From Parasponia andersonii (Eukaryota; Streptophyta; Magnoliopsida; Rosales; Cannabaceae): 64,000 bases of DNA. Each line of letters starts with the position of its first letter. The stretch's first letter is position 1. Where the stretch lies: assembly GCA_002914805.1 (NCBI GenBank), contig JXTB01000090.1, positions 1 through 64,000 of the forward strand, given 5' to 3'. Shown piece by piece: positions 23,739-36,494 of the stretch. Made by a program: the position numbers and the translations under genes. The notes below the pieces were generated by a model. That model had not been told where the DNA came from. It saw only the letters and a list, made by a program, of their open reading frames with translations, and did not search any database.

Positions 23739-25070
23739 TCAGTTGGGAATGAGCTTGAAAGGAGGCTTAACAAGAGCTGGTGCTGGATCGTATTTTCCAT
23801 AGTCTTTGGTGTTAGCCTTCAGAAGCCTTTCATGAACCATGCCAATTTCCTTGTCGTTCATTAACATTTCCTACCACGTAATTAACAATAATCAGAAATA
23901 ATTTACATGTACATATGTTACTTCAAAAGCTTATGAGTTCTCATAAATTACACATATAATACGATCATCAAGCGTATATTTATGCATGCATACAAAATAA
24001 TTTCATTCGGAAATATGTCCAAAGAAAATAATTAAGGATAAAAAGTTTATTTAATTATAAGACGATTAATTATTAATTGGGAAATCATGATAATTATTTT
24101 CTAATCATTTATTGTAATTATTTCAAATGTCAAATAAATAAATATAGAGAAAGATTTCACACATAATTTAGAGCCTTGCTGGAAATTGATCTCCCACTCA
24201 AAGGGCCAGAAAGAGAAAGATGAAAAAAAAAAACGCACACACACAAGAAGCTAATAATTAGAAGAAGATCATCAAGAAAGTTTAAAATACTATTCATTTT
24301 AATTAAGTTCTAATAATTACACACGCAAATTAATTACAATACTAACCTCATCATCAGTAATTGCATCCATTACCGCTTCAGCAAAATCGTTTCCAGAGTT
24401 CGACTGTCGGCCTAAGAGTTGAAAGCCAATGTTTCAAGCTTATGTATGTGTCTACGTATATATATATACATGTAAATAATGAATATGTTTAATTTAATTG
24501 CGTAATTTAAGTAAATATTGAAAAAGAACCCAAAAAAAAAAAGAAATCAACGTCCGTGAACAACATATCAACTTAATTAATTAGGTTGGTGTCAGAGAAT
24601 TCGATCGATATGAAGAATTATATAAATTCATATAGCTTCTAAAACGGCATTACGCATGTACAAAGTATATATTGGTCTGTAATTTAATTTCAAAATTCCC
24701 ATGAATTCTACTAATTTGAAGCCAAAGATTTTCATTTTAGTTAGCAGTTACTACATAAGTCAATATATATGCATATGATATATGTATTCATTCGAGATGT
24801 ATATAAGCAACGCTTGCACATGCATGGAGTCATAGAGACATATTTTTGGGACTTTTTATAGTAAAAGCTCTGACAATGTGAGTATGTGATAATATATATA
24901 TATATATATGGACCATATGGTTTGATGCATTAAAAGCTGCAACAAACAGTAGTACAGACTCGTCACTATGCATATATACATGTACCTGCAAGAGAAGTTG
25001 ATAAAAGTGTTCCTGAAATGAGGAGAAAGAGGAGACCAATCTTCTTCACAAGCATGAGATTGAGACCCAT
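23739..25070 (-). CDS. CIF: CIF-type sulfated peptide hormone precursor, copy B
   Basis: Three exons on the minus strand: 25070-24986, 24411-24347 and 23870-23739 (TGA at 23741-23739), with GT-AG introns in phases 1 and 0, giving 93 aa. Exon 1 encodes a signal peptide (MGLNLMLVKKIGLLFLLISG, then a small-residue region ending LSTSLAG). Exon 2 is an acidic linker ending AITDDE. Exon 3 carries VHERLLKANTK and then the hormone, which begins DYGKYDPAPALV and ends KPPFKLIPN exactly at the stop codon. Length, DY sulfation motif, PPF and terminal LIPN all match Arabidopsis CIF1/CIF2, ligands of the GSO1/SGN3 receptor kinases made as TPST-sulfated secreted peptides. This copy has the more canonical mature peptide and compact introns (574 and 476 bp). 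Precursor identity with copy A is high in exons 1 and 3 and lower in exon 2. Tissue of action is not visible. Confidence 0.9.
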
Positions 25071-25111
25071 TTTTGTGTTTTTGAATGTAGCAAACTTTTT
25101 GGTTTGTGATC

Positions 25112-25117
25112 TTTATA
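25112..25117 (-). promoter_or_regulatory. TATA box of CIF copy B
   Basis: TATAAA followed by GATC on the minus strand, 42 bp upstream of the start codon, at the same spacing as in copy A. Confidence 0.55.
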
Positions 25118-25760
25118 CTTTTAATACTTAGCTCTTTCTTCTTCTCATTCAAGGGATGAGAAATGGGACCAAATGTGATATGCTTTTCCCTGTGTGTCTA
25201 TCTATATTGTTAGGAACATTAGACTGTAAACTTACTAGGTTGGGGCACAAAAATCTTAGAGATAATCTGAAAATTTGAAAATTGATGGTTTAATTTAAAC
25301 AACTCAAACTTTAGTTATGCTTTTGGGTTTATTTATTCGAAATAAAGAAGGAAAAATTAAAAGAAAAGGAGACAGCAGAGACCAGGTTTTTGTGGTTGGG
25401 GCACTAAGTCTATGAGTAGATTGATGTATTTAATTAATTGAGCATAGACTAAAACGAGCATGACCCCCAAGTCGTGGAAATTATCATAATACCCCCTAGA
25501 CTTTTGAGTACTTGCAAGCCCCTTTCCCTAAGAAAAATAATGTATCAAAAGTATTGGTGTGTGTTGGGATTAATAGTATCACCTAACACAAAGTGCGATG
25601 TTTATGTGACCTCTTTCAATTGCTCAAATTTTCGTTGGTTGAATTAAGCAAATTATTTCAATGCCCTTGGGATGGTCATTTTATCGAGTGCTTTGGGTGC
25701 TTTATAGTCAATTCATTGACTCAAAACACAGAAAATTTTGAAACAAAATCAATAGCTCCC

Positions 25761-28600
25761 ATAAAGGAAAAAGTGGTTGCTGGAATATAGTATTTGTTGG
25801 GTTTCTTTTTAACTCTTGAGTTATCAAAAAGACTAGCAATGGAAACTCAGAGCATGCTTACTAGCAGATTAGTAGGATAATTTGTCATGTTTTGTACTTT
25901 TAGAAAATTAATAAACAAGTATTAGGTTAGAATAAAATAACATTTCTGGAAGATTAGTGCTTTCAATTATCCAAAACGACAAGGACAACACACCAAATAC
26001 CACTAAGAGGACATTGGTGGAGAATAAAGAGAAAGCACTGTGGGATCTAAAATACTCTTATGAGTCTTATCTTTGTTCTCTTTTGCAAACTAAAGTGTTG
26101 TTAGGACAGCCTTCCCTAATTTAAGTCAATCTTCCCTAAGCCTCTGTTGCCCTCAATAATTGGCCAACTTGTTTCAATATTGCTAGCCCCTTTGCCAATC
26201 TCTTGGTAGTGTCTCTCATTAGAGTCTAAATTTGTGTTACTTTTTAAACATGGCATGCGCATGCCATAGTTAGTGTAGGAGGATTTTTTTTCTTCTAGTT
26301 CTAAGTCTGTGCATAATGGAACTGCCGCCACGAGAATTGTTGAAATCACTAGTGATAATCATTGGCATCATCATAGTTTTAAAACACGTAATGTTATTGC
26401 CAATGGTATGATTAAACTAAAAGTCAGTGGTGACAATCAAGAATGATCATCAATATATTTTTTGAATTATGAGAATTAGTTATGAGACTGTATCAGTTCA
26501 AACACAATTAAACATGTCTCAACTAAAATTAAAGAAATGTAATTCCCTGCTTTATAAACTCGTCACATGCCACCCCTCTTTTTTTCAAATTAATATATGT
26601 AATTAGATTGATAAAACTTAAAATAGGGAGAGTTAAAGAGAGAATTAGTGAATCTGTGGGATATGTTCTCTTGCAACTATTCTCCGAGTTCTTTTTCAAG
26701 TTATCCCAGAAAGCATATGCCTAATGGCATCCACTTTGAGAAAAACTAAGAATAATGTTATGAGTTTTCAATAAAGTGCCTTTAGACAATCCAATGAAAT
26801 GCATTGTGCTATGGAATTTAAAATGTTCTATCATATCATTGATTACAACGATAATCTTTTTAAGTTGGAAGAAATTGCATGACTATGGTTGGCTATTGTT
26901 TATGGTTACAATCCTTATACAAATAATACATTTTAACGTGCCATCTATTATAAGGGACACAACGTTCCTGCACTTATAATGTTAATGGATTAAACTGAAA
27001 AATTACTCAATTGTCTCTTGGGATTGGATTCCCTTGTGAACATATTTTGAGATCATTGATATTTTATGAACTTACAATGACTAAATTCAAAAGTTCACTA
27101 TTCTTTTGGCCAACGATAATAAGTCTGCTCAATAAGAAAAATAATAATAATATAGTAACTTATCGCAACAACTTGATATAAAAAAACTTTGGATAACTCG
27201 AGAAAAATTTTAAAAAAACTGACCAATTTCATGAAATTTGGAACCATTTTTATGTTCCTCTTAAAAAGTTCTGAGAACTGAAGCAATGAGTAATGTTATT
27301 TATCCTAATTGAGGTAAAACACTATCTACAGCTTCATATTTATCAACTAATGTAGTGGAATTTATCATGAATTTTTCCTCATAACTGTAAATAATAAATA
27401 GAGTAAACTGCAAACATATATATATATATATCTTGATGTTTAACATATATATATATATATATATCTTGATGTTTAAGTGTTCTGCTATATAAATACTAAA
27501 ATTTAGACTTAACAAAATAATAGTCTGAGATTTAAAATTTCTAAAAATTGATACATTTGATTTGGCTTTTTGAATAACTTTAACCAAAAAAAAAGACAAT
27601 AATATTATCAAAATTAAGGAGAATAATAATAACTAATCTAATTTTAATAAAACATATTACTATTTTTTGTCACTAAAAATGGTTAAAAAATTAGTACAAT
27701 ATATCAATTTTCACAAATTTTTAATTTTAAAATACTATTTTATAAAATTTAAATTTCATAATTTAAATTACAAAATACTCAAACTTTAGATTTTGCTTCT
27801 TTTTTTTTTTCAATTCATCCTAATAAATGATCGATATGTGAGTTATTTCATATCCCTATTACAATGGAAAGCTTTTTCCTCGAAGCTATATAGTTTTTGT
27901 CAACTCACCCATCGCCAAGGCTTTACGTAACTTTCAACGCAGCTAATTGCCCGTTGGTTGCCAACAAGGGCATGGCACTTTGAGATAATAACGTCATGTT
28001 AATTTTTTATATCTAAATTTCTGCCTAATCATAAAGTGATAAAGATATCTTTGTTTTTTGGCCACTTGCATCACATCATCTGACGCTATTGTCATTATGA
28101 ATATCTTGCATAAATATTTTCCTCGTTATCATTTAAAAAATAAATAAAAGGGAAGAAAGAAAATAAAAGGGAGTTTAAATGACATATATCCATATGTGTT
28201 GTCATTTCTTTTGTTTTTGTTACTATTTCTTATGTGGTTCTCCAAATTATTTCACTAATTTCTTCTCCAAATTATTTCACTAATTTCTTGCTTTTCTTTT
28301 CTTCTATAGCATCATCGATCAATCCTCGATCTCCAATCTCAATCTAAGCCGTCCAAATGTATAAATCTCCCTCACCCTCCCTTCGTACTTTCTTTTCTTC
28401 ATCAACAAAACAGTGTAATCTTATCCAAAGAAAAAGCAACTCAAGCATCCCACAAGCATAAATCTCAATAATATGGTATCACAAAGATTTAGAGCAACAT
28501 TTTAGAACAAATGAGCAACATCATATACACGTTAATCCTACTAAATCAATCAAGTTGGAACTTGATAAATCAATATGCTAGAACTCTTAATATGATCACT
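25761..28600. other. Intergenic stretch between CIF copy B and the DnaJ gene
   Basis: No supported gene. The region 25980-26980 has slightly more balanced composition and short open frames on both strands without recognisable domains; it may be old element DNA. At 27414-27475 a TA run plus CTTGATGTTTAA is duplicated in tandem. Confidence 0.35.
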
Positions 28601-28840
28601 CTAGTTTATTATTTTTACGATGTAAAAAAATTACAATGAACTGAAAATTGTACATTTTACAGAACAACAGTTGATACAAGTTTGTAAAGCATCTTACGTT
28701 AAAATCAGCTAATAAAGAAACAAAAAGTTTTAAGAACAATCAAAAGAGCCCAAGGGAATCCAGTCTTCGAGAATGCTAAACCAACGCAACTAACAACAAC
28801 AAACATAAAGCGTGAATCGTCCTGCTGGTAGAAATAGGGA

Positions 28841-31800
28841 CTATGATGATGAAGAAGCATCGATTTTTATGTCGGTTTCATGGCGCAGGCTGTTTTCTCT
28901 ACTGTAAGTAGCTTTGGCACCCTGGAAAATAAAGGAAAATTGATTGATCACTTGCGACAAGCTAAAACACCGTGGATTTACTGATGATACATACTAGCAA
29001 GTAAATGTGTACACAGATGCAAAAGAGAAGGCTTACTTGGAAAATTGTCCCACACTTTTTCATGGCTTTGGCCCGATTCCTCAGATCTTCCTTCGAGACG
29101 GTAGGGTCTTTAAGGACCTGAAAGAGAAGCAGTTGACACATTATTTTCTGAAACTCCAACCAAGTATGTCATTTAGAATTTAGACATTTTCTCCTTAGTG
29201 ATAACTTGCTTTAGTTAATCCTCTATGCCTCTTCTCTGTTGAGATATAAAATTAGCATGTGGCTATGTATATGATTTACCAACAGGAAGAAATAGCACGA
29301 AACATCTCCCATAAAATAATAATTAATTGCAGGAGCAGCTAGCATAATTCAGAATGGAAAATAGATCACTCTCATACTGCATCTTGAACTACTTCTTAAT
29401 CCTCAGACCAAACTTGTATGTGCTAAACATACTTTAAGTGAATCCTACACTCGGCACAATACTGAAAAAGAATCTATGGGAATTAAACTAGGACTCGGTC
29501 AATAATCAATCCTCCGATTCCTATTATACGAAGAGTGTTTTCAACTGCCAACTCTTACTATTCATTCAAACACCGTAAGTAATGAACATTGCGTAGTTAA
29601 CAAGTTTATCCTTTATTTTTCATTTTGGGCTATAAACATATATTTTCTAGGATACTTTAGTGGATTTTTATATATCATGAATTGTGAAAAACAATCCACC
29701 ACATCATGCCAAAACGCTTCACAATGAGTTCATAACTTTTAACCCGAAAGAAGAGAAACATTGCAACTCACCGCTTGGCAGACATGTGACAAAGTTGACT
29801 CAATATCAACAACATTGATCTGCCATAGGGAATTAAGCATGGCATCTTTTTTATCCTCTATTGCTTTCATTAAGTTCTCTTCTTTGTTATCTCCTTGGTT
29901 TATCTTCTTCAAATCTTCCTGGATTTGAATTAAAGACACAGCACCTACAAATTCAGAGAAGCATAAGGGGGCTGAGTTAGAACTCTTAAGTTTAATGAGG
30001 AGAATAGGACATAAAGCTAGTTTTCACCAAATGGAGTTATTTCCCTTAATTCAAGAATAATGAATGTACCCGAAGCTGCCGTTACTTGAGACTTTATCTG
30101 ATGTCCTTTATCTCGCACCCACTCTGCCAAAAAGGGCACCTTCATATATCGTTTATCTTTTCCTAGTTCTCTTGCAGCTTTCCTTGTGTAAATATAGCCA
30201 ATTGTATGCAGCATAGCCTCACCAAAAGCTGATGAAAATGGCAATTATGAATTATGGTATCATTCATACAATAAGCATAAAATAGACATAAAATGTTTCC
30301 CGGCATTGAAAAGAACTTCATTACTTGACAACACGAGTAAATATTTTCACTTAAAAAGACAATAGAATTAGCTTCAGAAGTTAAACCTGTCAGTTAGATA
30401 TGCCAAATCAAGTTATCAATTGAGACCATTTATGACATAAATATTGTATTATAGTTGTATATATGTATAATTAGTTGAATATCAATAGGTCCTAGCTGTA
30501 TATATTTGTAATAAGTAGAGTATCAATAGGATTCTTAGTTTGATCAGATTTGACCGTTGTAATAGCTGATTTTCAGCAGTGTAATTATTCCTATGTATCT
30601 GTATAAACCTAGGATCTCTCTCAAAGAGGGCATTCAATCCAATTGTCAAAACCAAACAATTCCAGCTCACATACTACATGGTCAGAACTCAGAAAAGCAT
30701 GCATTTTACTAGGCAAAGTCATTTACAACTTCAATTTGCAAACAAGTACAGAACTGCAAATCGAAATTTTCTAGATCAGCTGAAATTGACTAGCGGCTAG
30801 CAGATATGATGATGGAAACATTAATAAAATAGAGCAACAACAACAGTGGTCCTATGGCCAGCGCAATTGTCTAATTAAAAGAAATAAACTAAAATCATCA
30901 TGAAGTAGAACGCTTTTCTCTATAATTTGTTAAACGGCAGATTCACAAATTAGAACCTAGGGGCAGATGTGGTTCAATAACAAAATGTCTCAAGGAATTA
31001 AGGATCAAAAGTTCAAAAACAGTTGTTCATTTATTAAGAAAGGAGATGAGACATCCAAGAAAAAACCAAGAGACAACAAGGAAGATCTATAACGAGTTCA
31101 GAGCTCAACTAATATAAGCCTCTATGAGATAAACTTACAAGGAACCATTTCTTGTTATTACTCTTGGAATATCAATATCACTTCTAGCACATTTTGTGAA
31201 AGCTACTGAGGAAGAGATTTCTTCCAGATATATTTCAAAAGTAAAGTGACCGGCTCTAGAAAGCTTTAAAAAAAATTTAAGCATAAAATGAAAGTTCTAC
31301 CAGCTGTTGAGAGACGTCGCGCTTCTGAACTTGCCCAAGTCACAAACTCATCAACACGACCATCAACAAATGGTTGAAGACGATCTTTCAAAATAGTTAT
31401 AAGCTTTTCTTCTCTTTCCTTCTGCAATGCCTGCACAAAGATGAGAATGCAATTTCAGTTATTATCATCAAAAAATCAACATATTGTAAACACTAGTTGA
31501 GATAGCATACCTTCAATTTCTCCTGAATTTTGTGCTGACGGACTTCAGGATCTTGAGATTCTTCTTCAGTTTCAATAGATGCCAATGACGCCAAAGCAAG
31601 TTGGCCAACATAATCTTCAAACAATTCGCTTCCAAAAAGCATTCCAAACACAGCTGAAGGATCCAACATGGATTCCCTTGCAAAGAAAAACAATTAAGTA
31701 ATTGACCCTAATACTATGTTTTATTTATATATGGCAATTTCTCACCATATGAAAATAATGAATGATACTTTACAGAAACGTATAAAATCTTTAAAAAAAT

Positions 31801-34430
31801 AATTGATACGCTTGTATCTAAGGATGCACAAACAGTGATAAATCAGTGCGTAGATAAACTTCCTAGCGTTTGAAACACAAGCAAAAATGGACATTAACAA
31901 TATAGAACACAATTCTCTACACTCTAATGACCTATAAAACATATCCTAGGATGTTCAAATAACATCTTGATAACTATTCTTGCAGAATCAATTCATAGAG
32001 TAAGAAATCATCTAGGGTTAAGCAAAAAATTAGAAGTCACCAGATATTACAAAAGAGATGAATCAAAGTTAATTTCTAAAAATGCATCACACCCCCCATT
32101 TCATTCAATCTGCTATACAAAGGATGTTACGATATGGTGCCATGGTGCTAGTCAATTAGAGGCCTTAGGCGAAATTTGTAGAGAGGTATTTTAAAAATGA
32201 ATCTTAGTCTTTCTATTAAATTTTATTTTTGAGATACAGAATAATTATTTGAATCATTATACTCAAAGATTGGCTATTATTTATAATTTTAAAACAAAAA
32301 AAAAAAAGAAAAGAAATTGATCGTTCAACAACAAAATGGTTTCTCGTGTTTTCATCTTCTTATGAAAGCTTTCAAATGAATGATCCATAGTTTCTATTAG
32401 ACTTACTTATTCCTAGTAATTAAACACAGTAAACAGAACAACCAAAAAACTATACCAACAAAAACATATTCTAACAAATAACACTATAAATAGTATACAG
32501 TAAAAATTTAGAGAACATAAATGTAAGAAAACAATAATAATATAACCTAGAACTGGAAAAAAAAAATAAATCTAAAACTCTTTTGTTTGAAAGATTGAAT
32601 TGGGTAGGACTTAAGAGTGAATTCATTCAATCAAAGAATAATATATACATTGACTAGTAGTAATTAAGAGTTTTTTCCTTCTTTTTTTTGATTATTTTTG
32701 GAAAAATAAAAATGGTAATTTAATGAGACTAATTGAAAAATAATATAACTTAATCAGAAAAATTAATCACATCTTTTTTTTTCTTTTTTCTTTTTGCCGT
32801 GAAAGTATTAAAAGAAGTTGCTACTTATGGGATTTTTTTAATTTCAAATTTTTTTCTATGGAAAAAAACTTATATTATGAAATTTATACGTAAACTAGCC
32901 TAACTAGGATCGAACCCCTCCTCCCCTCCCACGCACACTCCCGAGAATCCTAGACCAATTGAGACTGGCTCAATTGATTTCAATTTTTTTTTTCTATAGA
33001 CCTAATAGATAAAGATTTTAATCAATATATAGCATTAAGGAGATATTATTCCTAAAAATATCAAACTATCTAAAATAAGGCCTAAAATTAGGGGCCTTTA
33101 TGGCTGAAGGGGCCTTAAGTGATAGCCTAAGTCGCCACCCCGTTCAGCCTTCCCTGGTGCTAGTAAATCTTCAAATTTCACATCAACTTACTGTGGAACT
33201 CCTGACTTTCCATGCTTGTCATATGCTTCTCGCTTCTCAGGATCACTTAAAACTTGATAAGCTTCACCAAGTGCCTTCGTGCATATACCATAACCAGGAA
33301 AATAAGTTCAAGATATAATACAAAATCAAAAGGTAAACCAAGAAATTATTCCAAGAGATTTTTAAATTTTTCTACTTCTACATTGCTATTAAACCATAAA
33401 GAGCCAAGGGTAGCCTGCCAGCCTTCCCCTTCTTGTTTTGGGACTCTATTATGGGATGTTATTGAGTTCTTTTATGAGAAGAAAGGCAGTCAAAAATACA
33501 AGTATAAAATACCAATTTGTATTAGCACCGAGTTACTATATTTCTCCAGAACTTTATTTTTAGCTTTCAGAAAATACAATCTTGTGACTTCAAAAAAGAA
33601 AAGCTTCAAGCTTACAAGTTTAATAACACCAACTAAAAACATATTACATTTCTCCTTTGTAAAGAACTGCATTTGATAACTTACATCAACATACCTGGAA
33701 TTTTTCGGCTGCTTTTGGGTCCCCATGATTTTTATCTGGGTGCACTAACCTTGCCTGGAAAGAAGACAGAGAACAATATCAACCGTAAAAGTGCAATGTA
33801 TAAAGTGGAAAAACAGTACTAACATTAAAAGAAGGCCTTCCATAGTTTATCCTAGGCTTGACAAGAAACTGTAAAAGGGCTCATAACATGGAATCAAATT
33901 TTAAAACCATGTAGAATGTGGTATACATTAGGCAATAGTCAGCAGAAATTTGCTGAAAAAACTCAGAAGTTATTGCCCAAGGACATATATATCAGTATAT
34001 ACTTCAAACCATGCCATGCCTCATTCTGTTAACCTATCCAACTATTTAAAAACTTTCTTTTTTCTTGAAAAGGAAAGACACTCAAATTACAATTAGGACT
34101 CCTAAAAAGTAAAAAAACTAAAATATACTCCTTAAAAGTAAAAACACTAAAATCTATCTGCAGCTACAAATTTCTGAAATGGTAACACACCCCAACTTCT
34201 GTTTATCCAAGTTCAACAACGGCTACCACCATTTCAACAAAAACCCATCATGAATTCACAAATTCTAAAGAGAAACTGAATGTTTTTCTTTGGTGGTCAG
34301 GAAAAATAAAATCAAAATCAAAACTAATGGAAAATTAAAATACCTTGAGATAGTAAGCCTTCTTGACTTCAGCTGCGGAGGCATCAACATTGACACCTAA
34401 TACTTCATAATAAGCTGTTTCCTTCACCAT
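28841..34430 (-). CDS. DnaJ/DnaJ-X domain co-chaperone (J10-like)
   Basis: Nine coding exons on the minus strand with continuous phase: 34430-34344, 33754-33695, 33274-33192, 31676-31511, 31430-31301, 30228-30070, 29944-29772, 29117-29037, 28921-28841; 339 aa. The J domain covers residues 1 to about 75 and starts [13 protein letters not shown], with the HPD motif at 34-36 that stimulates Hsp70 ATPase. Then follow the DnaJ-X features: [20 protein letters not shown], a coiled stretch with KIQEKLK and [55 protein letters not shown] and GTIFQGAKA. The order and wording match the Arabidopsis chaperone protein dnaJ 10 (At1g76700) group. There is no zinc-finger domain, so it is not a type I DnaJ. 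The C-terminus is short and ends in four serines. The exon 3 acceptor (CACGAAG/GCACTT) has a weak pyrimidine tract but is required by the frame. An AATAAA at 28610-28605 could be the poly(A) signal. Confidence 0.92.
30388..30678 (+). mobile_element. Ty1/copia-type LTR fragment in a DnaJ intron
   Basis: Starts TGTCAGTTAGATATGCC and ends CTCACATACTACA, followed by TGGTCAGAAC, which resembles a degenerate Met-tRNA primer-binding site. The TGTATAAACCTAGGATCTC...CAATCC region is typical of copia LTR ends. It is inserted antisense to the DnaJ gene in the intron between coding exons 5 and 6. No internal region follows; it is a fossil. Confidence 0.5.
32862..32976 (-). mobile_element. tRNA-derived SINE in a DnaJ intron
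   Basis: On the minus strand it has an A-box-like AGTCTCAATTGGT and a B box GGGTTCGATCCT (32918-32907), both RNA polymerase III promoter elements. It is flanked by similar direct repeats (32841-32861 and 32977-32999, both of the form ATTTCAA, T run, CTAT(A/G)G), read as target-site duplications. It lies in the intron between coding exons 3 and 4 of the DnaJ gene, in the sense orientation. Confidence 0.65.
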
Positions 34431-34450
34431 ATTTTTCCCAGATCACAAAC

Positions 34451-34782
34451 TCTGAAAAAACATGTATATATACGCGTATATCAACAAATAAATTAAAATA
34501 AAAATAAATCAAAGCACATTTCATAAACCCATTTGCAGAAATCATCAAAAAAAAGTCATAGCAGTAGCTATAAAAACTCAGAAATTTGGAAAATTTGTAC
34601 CAAGGGAAGGAACCCACCAAATAGAAAGACCAAATAAATAACAAAATCGAAACCCAATAATTAAAAACCGGATCTCATTAAAATTTCAACCACTAATTCA
34701 CAGTTAAAAAAATTAATATTTTCCTTTTCTTGGAAAAGAGAATGATATTTGAAAAATAAAAATTTGAGGTTGGCGAACTTAC
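34451..34782 (-). other. 5'UTR intron of the DnaJ gene
   Basis: Minus-strand donor CTCTC/GTAAGT at 34782 and acceptor TTTTTTCAG at 34452, leaving a 20-nt leader piece before the ATG. The first noncoding exon would run from 34783 to roughly 34900. Confidence 0.7.
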
Positions 34783-34930
34783 GAGAGCAGGAGCTAGAGA
34801 CGATTCATGTACAAGAATTGTTTGAGTATGAAACTTGAAACTAGAACGCGCCAGAAAGAGAAACAAGATCAAGGAAGAAGAAAATGGAGATTTTTTGTTT
34901 TTTTTTGGGGGAAAAAAGAAAATTACATTT

Positions 34931-35488
34931 TAAATCATTGAGGCACTGAACTAGTCATGCAACGTCGTCGTTTCCATGCTTCGCTTTCATTTATCTTAAT
35001 TTAAATCAAATTACTCCCTAGCCACCAATGTAATTACAACGAAGTCTGTGAAATTCAAGATGTTTAGGACAAAATATTATTAACTAAAGCTTGCATGTTT
35101 AGTAAATATGTTTGCTTGATTAATTAATTTTTTATTAAAAAATTATAAAACATTAAATAATTACTTAATAAAAAATATTTTTTAATGAACTTCATTTAAA
35201 TGAAATGAATGAAAATAAACTAATAAACTAATTTATCTTAATAAAGTAAAAATAAAGAGAAAAAATCAAATAAATTAATAATTACAATATTTAAAAGTGT
35301 TGCATCAATCTAAATGACGTTTTTATTAAATAAGTAACTCACAAATAGCACAAAATTAGCATGAAATAAATTAGTCGATATGAAATGATAAAAATTCTCA
35401 ATTCTACAAAATACTATATGCCTCTTTATCTTTTGCTGAGTGTTTTTGTTTAACTTTTCACATTTGAAATTGGGAAATTGACATGAAT
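34931..35488. other. AT-rich intergenic stretch upstream of the DnaJ gene
   Basis: No gene. About 35080-35350 shares words (AAGTGTTG, AAAT...AAACTAA) with 38500-38640 and is probably an old copy of the same dispersed repeat. Confidence 0.35.
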
Positions 35489-36032
35489 AAAACTAATTTA
35501 GTACAAAATAATATTTTTAGTAATCTTTTTCAAATTGATATTTTTAATAGTGTCACAAATTATATGAAAATCCTTATATAATTTGTGATTATAAAATTAT
35601 AATTTTTTTATCATTAATCAATAATTAAAAATTGTGTAACCTTCTATTGTTTAGGGTCACAAAATACTAAAATATTATTAGAAAATTTATTTTTTTTAAA
35701 TAATTCTAAAAAAAAGTGTTTTAGTCAAAATCACTACTATGTATATCAATTTCCTTTTGTAAAACTAATTTAGTATAAAATAAAAATTTTAGTATTTTTT
35801 TTCAAATTGATATTTTTAATAGTGTCACAAATTATATGGAAATCTTTATATAATTTATGATTATAAAATTATAATTTTTTTATGATTAATCAATAATTAA
35901 AAATTGTGTAACCTTTCATCATATAGGGTCACAAAACACTAAAATATTATAAGAAAATTTATTTTTTTAAAATAATTATAAAAAAAGAGTTTTAGTCAAA
36001 ATCACTACTATGTATATCAATTTCCTTTTGAA
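35489..36032. repeat. Tandem duplication, 272-bp unit
   Basis: Copies at 35489-35760 and 35761-36032 are about 90% alike. Each starts AAAACTAATTTAGTA and ends TATATCAATTTCCTTTTG, with TAATAGTGTCACAAATTATA inside. Confidence 0.9.
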
Positions 36033-36043
36033 ATTTTGTCAAT

Positions 36044-36494
36044 ATGCCCTAACTTTTACAAATGTGGCATAACTTTACCCCAATTCTATAAATGTGGTGC
36101 AACCTTTCCCATTTGGTAGATATTATTAGAAAAAGAAGCCTTTCTACTTATCATATATTGACACCCACTAAATATGAATGAAAAAAATTGGATTAAAAAA
36201 ATCTATATTTCTCATATTTGTATACAACTTAGAAATTGAAAGAATTTTTACAGTTGAAATGGAGAAGTTGAAAGAGAATGATGGAGAAGAAATTTAGAAA
36301 ATTTCATAGTCTCGTACCCATCAAATTCCGAACCTAGCAAAACTCTTCCTTAATCTGAGTATTTCTCATGCAACAATGATTTTACTTCACAAGATAGACA
36401 TATTTCTAACGTTGTATGCTCATTGGGGCAAACTGATACAATATTTGTATAAATTATGATAAAGCAGCACCACATTTGTGCAAATTAGAGCACG
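36044..36494. mobile_element. MITE-like element with terminal inverted repeats, copy 1
   Basis: The left end reads TGCCCTAACTTTTACAAATG; the reverse complement of the right end reads TGCTCTAATTTGCACAAATG. The similarity runs on into an ACTTTACCCC-like region. No coding capacity. A related copy lies at about 40010-40290. Confidence 0.55.

Larger units (their letters stand above)
23310..25760. repeat. Segmental duplication, unit B (contains CIF copy B)
   Basis: Counterpart of the segment at 340-7660, in the same orientation and about 23 kb away. It is continuous where unit A is interrupted, so it probably better preserves the pre-insertion arrangement of gene plus upstream DNA. Limits are by eye. 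Confidence 0.7.

Noticed and set aside
24830-25152. Minus-strand frames of 69 and 98 aa
   Set aside because: They overlap exon 1 of CIF copy B in other frames and read through its intron.
26116-26979. Short frames of 67-77 aa on both strands
   Set aside because: No domain or splice-supported continuation; probably old noncoding or element DNA.
32862-32976. tRNA gene on the minus strand
   Set aside because: A and B boxes are present, but there is no cloverleaf or acceptor stem; flanking direct repeats point to a SINE.
33100-33676. Plus-strand frames of 72 and 140 aa
   Set aside because: They lie antisense to exon 3 and neighbouring introns of the DnaJ gene and show no domain.
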